From Corallococcus carmarthensis (GTDB lineage: Bacteria > Myxococcota > Myxococcia > Myxococcales > Myxococcaceae): DNA of 64,000 nucleotides. Both the position numbers and the translations under genes were made by a program. Location of the stretch: the NCBI RefSeq assembly GCF_003611695.1, contig NZ_RAWE01000007.1, positions 51,386-115,385 of the forward strand, written 5' to 3'. Below, piece after piece: positions 61,643 through 64,000 of this stretch; within the stretch, counting starts at the first letter, position 1; each line of letters starts with the position of its first letter. Below the pieces are notes generated by a model, which made no database searches, was not told the origin of the DNA, and saw only the letters and a list, made by a program, of their open reading frames with translations.

Positions 61643-63037
61643 ATGCGTCTCCTGCCCCTTCTCGCTGTGTTGTTCGCGCTGGGTCCAAGCCACGCCGCGT
61701 CATCGCGTCCCGCGCCGAAGGACGAGCTGCGGACGCTGCTCGCGGAGCTCGTCGCCGCGGACACCTCCAACCCGCCCGGCAACGAAACGGCCGCGGCGCG
61801 GGTGGCGGCGAAGTGGCTGCGCGAGGCGGGCATCGAATCGGAGCTCATCGAGCCCTCGCCCGGGCGCGGCAACCTGCTGGTGCGCTTGAAGGGCAACGGC
61901 AAGGGCAGGCCGGTGCTCGTGCTCGCGCACCTGGACACCGTGCCGGCCGTGAAGGCCGAGTGGGCCACCGACCCATGGACGCTCACGGAGAAGGACGGCC
62001 TGCTCTACGGACGCGGCGTGCAGGACAACAAGGGCATGGCGGCGGCGAGCATCCTCGCGCTGCGCCGGCTGAAGCAGGAGGGCGGCACGCGCTCGCGCGA
62101 CATCCTGCTGTACCTGGGCGCGGACGAGGAGGTGGGCTCGGGCCAGGGACTGGACTGGATGATGGAGCACCGCCCGGAGCTGAAGGAGGCGGAGCTCGCG
62201 CTCAACGAGGGCGGCCTCACGGAGCTGTCACCGGACCGCGACGAGGTGCGCTTCGTGGCGCTCCAGGCCGCGGAGCGTGTGTCCCGCAACGTGACGCTCA
62301 AGGCCACCGGCCCGGGAGGCCACTCCTCCGCGCCGCCCGTGGACGCGGGCCCCCTGGTGCGGGTGGCCGCGGCGGTGGCGCGCGTGGGTGCCCTCACCTT
62401 CCCCGCGCACCTGACGCCCGCCGCCCGGCTCCACGTGCTGGGCCGAGCGCCGTCGACCCCCGGCGAGCTGGGAGAAGCGCTGCGCCGCATCGCCGCCGCG
62501 CCGGACGCACCGCCCGAGGACGCGGTGGCCACCGTGGCGCGGCTGGAGCCCGCGCTGGGCGCCGTGCTGCGGACCACCTGCGTGCCCACGGTGTTCAAGG
62601 CGGGCACGAAGTCCAACGTGATTCCCGCGACCGCCGAGGCCACCGTGAACTGCCGCCTGCTTCCGGACGCGGACGCGAAGGCCGTGCGCGAACGCATCGT
62701 CGCGGCCGTGAATGACCCGGACATCCAGGTGGAGATGGACGTGTCGCCGCCGGACTCGCCCATGTCACCCGTGGGGGACAACGCCATGTTCCGCGCGGTG
62801 AAGGCCGCCGCGGCGAAGGTGTGGCCAAAGGCGCCCGTGCTGCCGCGCATGTCCACCGGCACCACCGAGTCCGCAACGCTGCGCCGCGCGGGCATCCACG
62901 CCTATGGCATCGACCTGTTCGCGCTGACTCCGGACGACGCACGCACCGCGCACGCGCCCAACGAGCGCGTCCCGGTGGCGTCGCTCCAGCCCGGCGCGGA
63001 GTTCGTCTACCTCACCCTGAAGCACCTGACGCGCTGA
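61643..63037 (+). CDS. M20/M25 family metallopeptidase, exported
   Basis: 464 residues from the ATG at 61643. A signal peptide (LLPLLAVLFALGPSHA) sends it out of the cytoplasm. M20 metal-site motifs: VLVLAHLDTVP, GRGVQDNKGMAA, the catalytic Glu in LGADEEVGSG, LNEGG, and a C-terminal STGTTESATLRRAGIHAYG region. A dimerisation domain lies between (GPGGHSSAPP). Likely an exopeptidase or dipeptidase acting in the periplasm, which fits with the divergent dipeptide epimerase and transporter. Confidence 0.87.
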   Translation: MRLLPLLAVLFALGPSHAASSRPAPKDELRTLLAELVAADTSNPPGNETAAARVAAKWLREAGIESELIEPSPGRGNLLVRLKGNGKGRPVLVLAHLDTVPAVKAEWATDPWTLTEKDGLLYGRGVQDNKGMAAASILALRRLKQEGGTRSRDILLYLGADEEVGSGQGLDWMMEHRPELKEAELALNEGGLTELSPDRDEVRFVALQAAERVSRNVTLKATGPGGHSSAPPVDAGPLVRVAAAVARVGALTFPAHLTPAARLHVLGRAPSTPGELGEALRRIAAAPDAPPEDAVATVARLEPALGAVLRTTCVPTVFKAGTKSNVIPATAEATVNCRLLPDADAKAVRERIVAAVNDPDIQVEMDVSPPDSPMSPVGDNAMFRAVKAAAAKVWPKAPVLPRMSTGTTESATLRRAGIHAYGIDLFALTPDDARTAHAPNERVPVASLQPGAEFVYLTLKHLTR

Positions 63038-63048
63038 CGCGGCGGCCC

Positions 63049-63077
63049 GGAGGGAGCGGACGCCCGCCGCTCCCTCC
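63049..63077. terminator. Bidirectional terminator between peptidase genes
   Basis: GGAGGGAGCGG-N7-CCGCTCCCTCC: perfect 11-bp stem, 12 bp after the M20 peptidase stop and 12 bp before the end of the convergent protease gene. No T run. Confidence 0.65.
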
Positions 63078-63088
63078 AGGAGACACCG

Positions 63089-64000
63089 CTACATGTCCTT
63101 CACGAGGTCGTACAGGCTGCCCGCCGTGTCATAGCTGAAGTACGGGCCCTGCCACTTGTAGACGTGGGTCGGATCCGGGTTCCAGAACTGCCAGCTGTTG
63201 ACCGAGTACAGGTACGCCCAGAACGTCTGCCCATAGCTCTCCAGCCACGGACCGCCGCTGGCGCCGCCCGTCATGGAGCAGCTGATGGTGGGGAAGCCGC
63301 TCTCGTTCCAGGTGGTGCCCGCGCAGTAGTAGAGCTGCGAGCCGTTGTAGGGCGGATCCGCCGGGTAGCCGAACTGGTAGATGTTCTGCCCGTACCCGAT
63401 GCCCCACTTGATGCCCTGGCCGCCCACCGCGTCCACGATGCGCACGCCGTTGAGCGGGTTCATCACCGCCGCCGCCACGTCATAGGCGCGGTCCGCGTTG
63501 TTGATCCACCCGGTCTTCGTCCACAGCTGGTACGACGTCCACACGCCGTACGGCGAGCCCGCGTGGTACGCCGGCACGAAGACCCAGTTGTAATGCCAGC
63601 CGCGCCCCGCTCCACCGCCGTGCACGCAGTGGCCCGCGGTGAAGACCACCCGCTTGCCATTGCTGTTCACCGTGCTGCCGGAACAGGAGAAGTTCCCGCC
63701 CTGGTCGCTCGTGAAGAAGACCCGGCCACTCATGGAGTGGATGTCCGCCGCCCCCATGGGCACGCCGCCCCGGGGCTCCGCGCCGTCCACCTGGCCCCAC
63801 GCCTTGTCCTCCGGCGTCCGCCGCAGGCTGATGGGCGCCTTCCCCGACGTCGCCGGCGCGTCCACCGGAACGGCCGCCGCCATGCGCTCCGGCGTCCAGT
63901 ACGCGAGCACCGCGGCGATGTCCGGCTGCGCCGCGAACGTCCGCGAACCCGCGTTGTCCGTGGGGTCCGCCCCCCCTCCCACTTCTGGCGCGGCCTGCGC
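63089..64000 (-). CDS. Trypsin-like serine protease, 5' end beyond window (partial)
   Basis: The reading frame is open to the right edge, so the start lies outside; the visible part is about 304 codons. The catalytic triad of an S1-type protease is present: His in FTAGHCVHGGG, Asp in ADRAYDVAAAVM, Ser in TGGASGGPWLES. The first visible residues AQAAPEV look like the end of a signal peptide, followed by a ~90-residue propeptide-like region before the protease domain. Trp-rich C-terminal segment. Secreted proteases of this type are typical predatory enzymes of myxobacteria; that role is inferred. Confidence 0.85.
   Translation of the reverse strand, partial: AQAAPEVGGGADPTDNAGSRTFAAQPDIAAVLAYWTPERMAAAVPVDAPATSGKAPISLRRTPEDKAWGQVDGAEPRGGVPMGAADIHSMSGRVFFTSDQGGNFSCSGSTVNSNGKRVVFTAGHCVHGGGAGRGWHYNWVFVPAYHAGSPYGVWTSYQLWTKTGWINNADRAYDVAAAVMNPLNGVRIVDAVGGQGIKWGIGYGQNIYQFGYPADPPYNGSQLYYCAGTTWNESGFPTISCSMTGGASGGPWLESYGQTFWAYLYSVNSWQFWNPDPTHVYKWQGPYFSYDTAGSLYDLVKDM

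Overview
The window is very GC-rich, densely coded DNA from a myxobacterium, most likely a Myxococcaceae member such as Corallococcus, Myxococcus or a close relative. The evidence is a MYXO-CTERM sorting tail, three Hanks-type Ser/Thr kinases with fused ATPase or TPR parts, orphan hybrid histidine kinases, an FHA-like sigma-54 activator, DUF4215 cysteine-rich repeats, an Oar-like TonB receptor and two lipoprotein toxin/immunity pairs resembling the Sit toxins. The genus is inferred. I see no rRNA, tRNA, CRISPR array, transposase or prophage gene.

Layout. 1-1.6 kb: a lipoprotein with a C-terminal restriction-endonuclease-like toxin domain and the start of its putative immunity gene. 1.9-14.2 kb: signalling genes (kinase-ATPase-TPR protein, FHA-PAS-histidine kinase-receiver protein overlapping an OPT transporter, a second kinase, a secreted repeat protein, a histidine kinase). 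14.2-24.5 kb: a TetR regulator divergent from a fatty acid hydroxylase family gene with a clear operator between them, a flavoprotein, two unknown proteins, a bestrophin, and two small lipoproteins, one with a caspase-like His/Cys signature. 24.5-25.9 kb: an apolipoprotein N-acyltransferase-like gene.

25.8-33.6 kb is a kynurenine degradation cluster. The + strand operon encodes an aldehyde dehydrogenase, RidA-type deaminase, 3-hydroxyanthranilate dioxygenase, ACMS decarboxylase, kynureninase, kynurenine monooxygenase and an atypical SDR, mostly with overlapping ends. A divergent 4-oxalocrotonate decarboxylase/hydratase gene lies at its head. Together they take kynurenine through 2-aminomuconate to 2-oxopent-4-enoate. 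The first tryptophan-cleaving steps and the last aldolase steps are not in the window.

33.7-40.9 kb: small secreted and membrane proteins, then an Oar-like TonB receptor with a lipoprotein partner and a HAD phosphatase. 41.1-52.6 kb may be a regulatory unit: a sigma-54 activator, two tandem paralogous small genes each behind a -24/-12 promoter with identical geometry, a kinase-TPR gene, and an OmpA/TSP3 gene followed by a twelve-repeat MYXO-CTERM lipoprotein. A pair of TGACGCGTCA-type palindromes spaced exactly 32 bp occurs upstream of both the second small gene and the OmpA operon. This is the most interesting signal I found.

52.6-58.1 kb: Rnk-like factor, AHH toxin lipoprotein with an Imm11-like partner, an OpgC-like acyltransferase, nitronate monooxygenase and an orphan small gene. 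58.2-58.3 kb: a cluster of dispersed palindromes also seen near 19.06 kb. 58.4-63.0 kb: dipeptide epimerase, DUF819 transporter and a beta-lactamase-fold lipoprotein in one operon, divergent from an M20 peptidase, plausibly for peptide or muropeptide use. The right edge cuts a trypsin-like protease.
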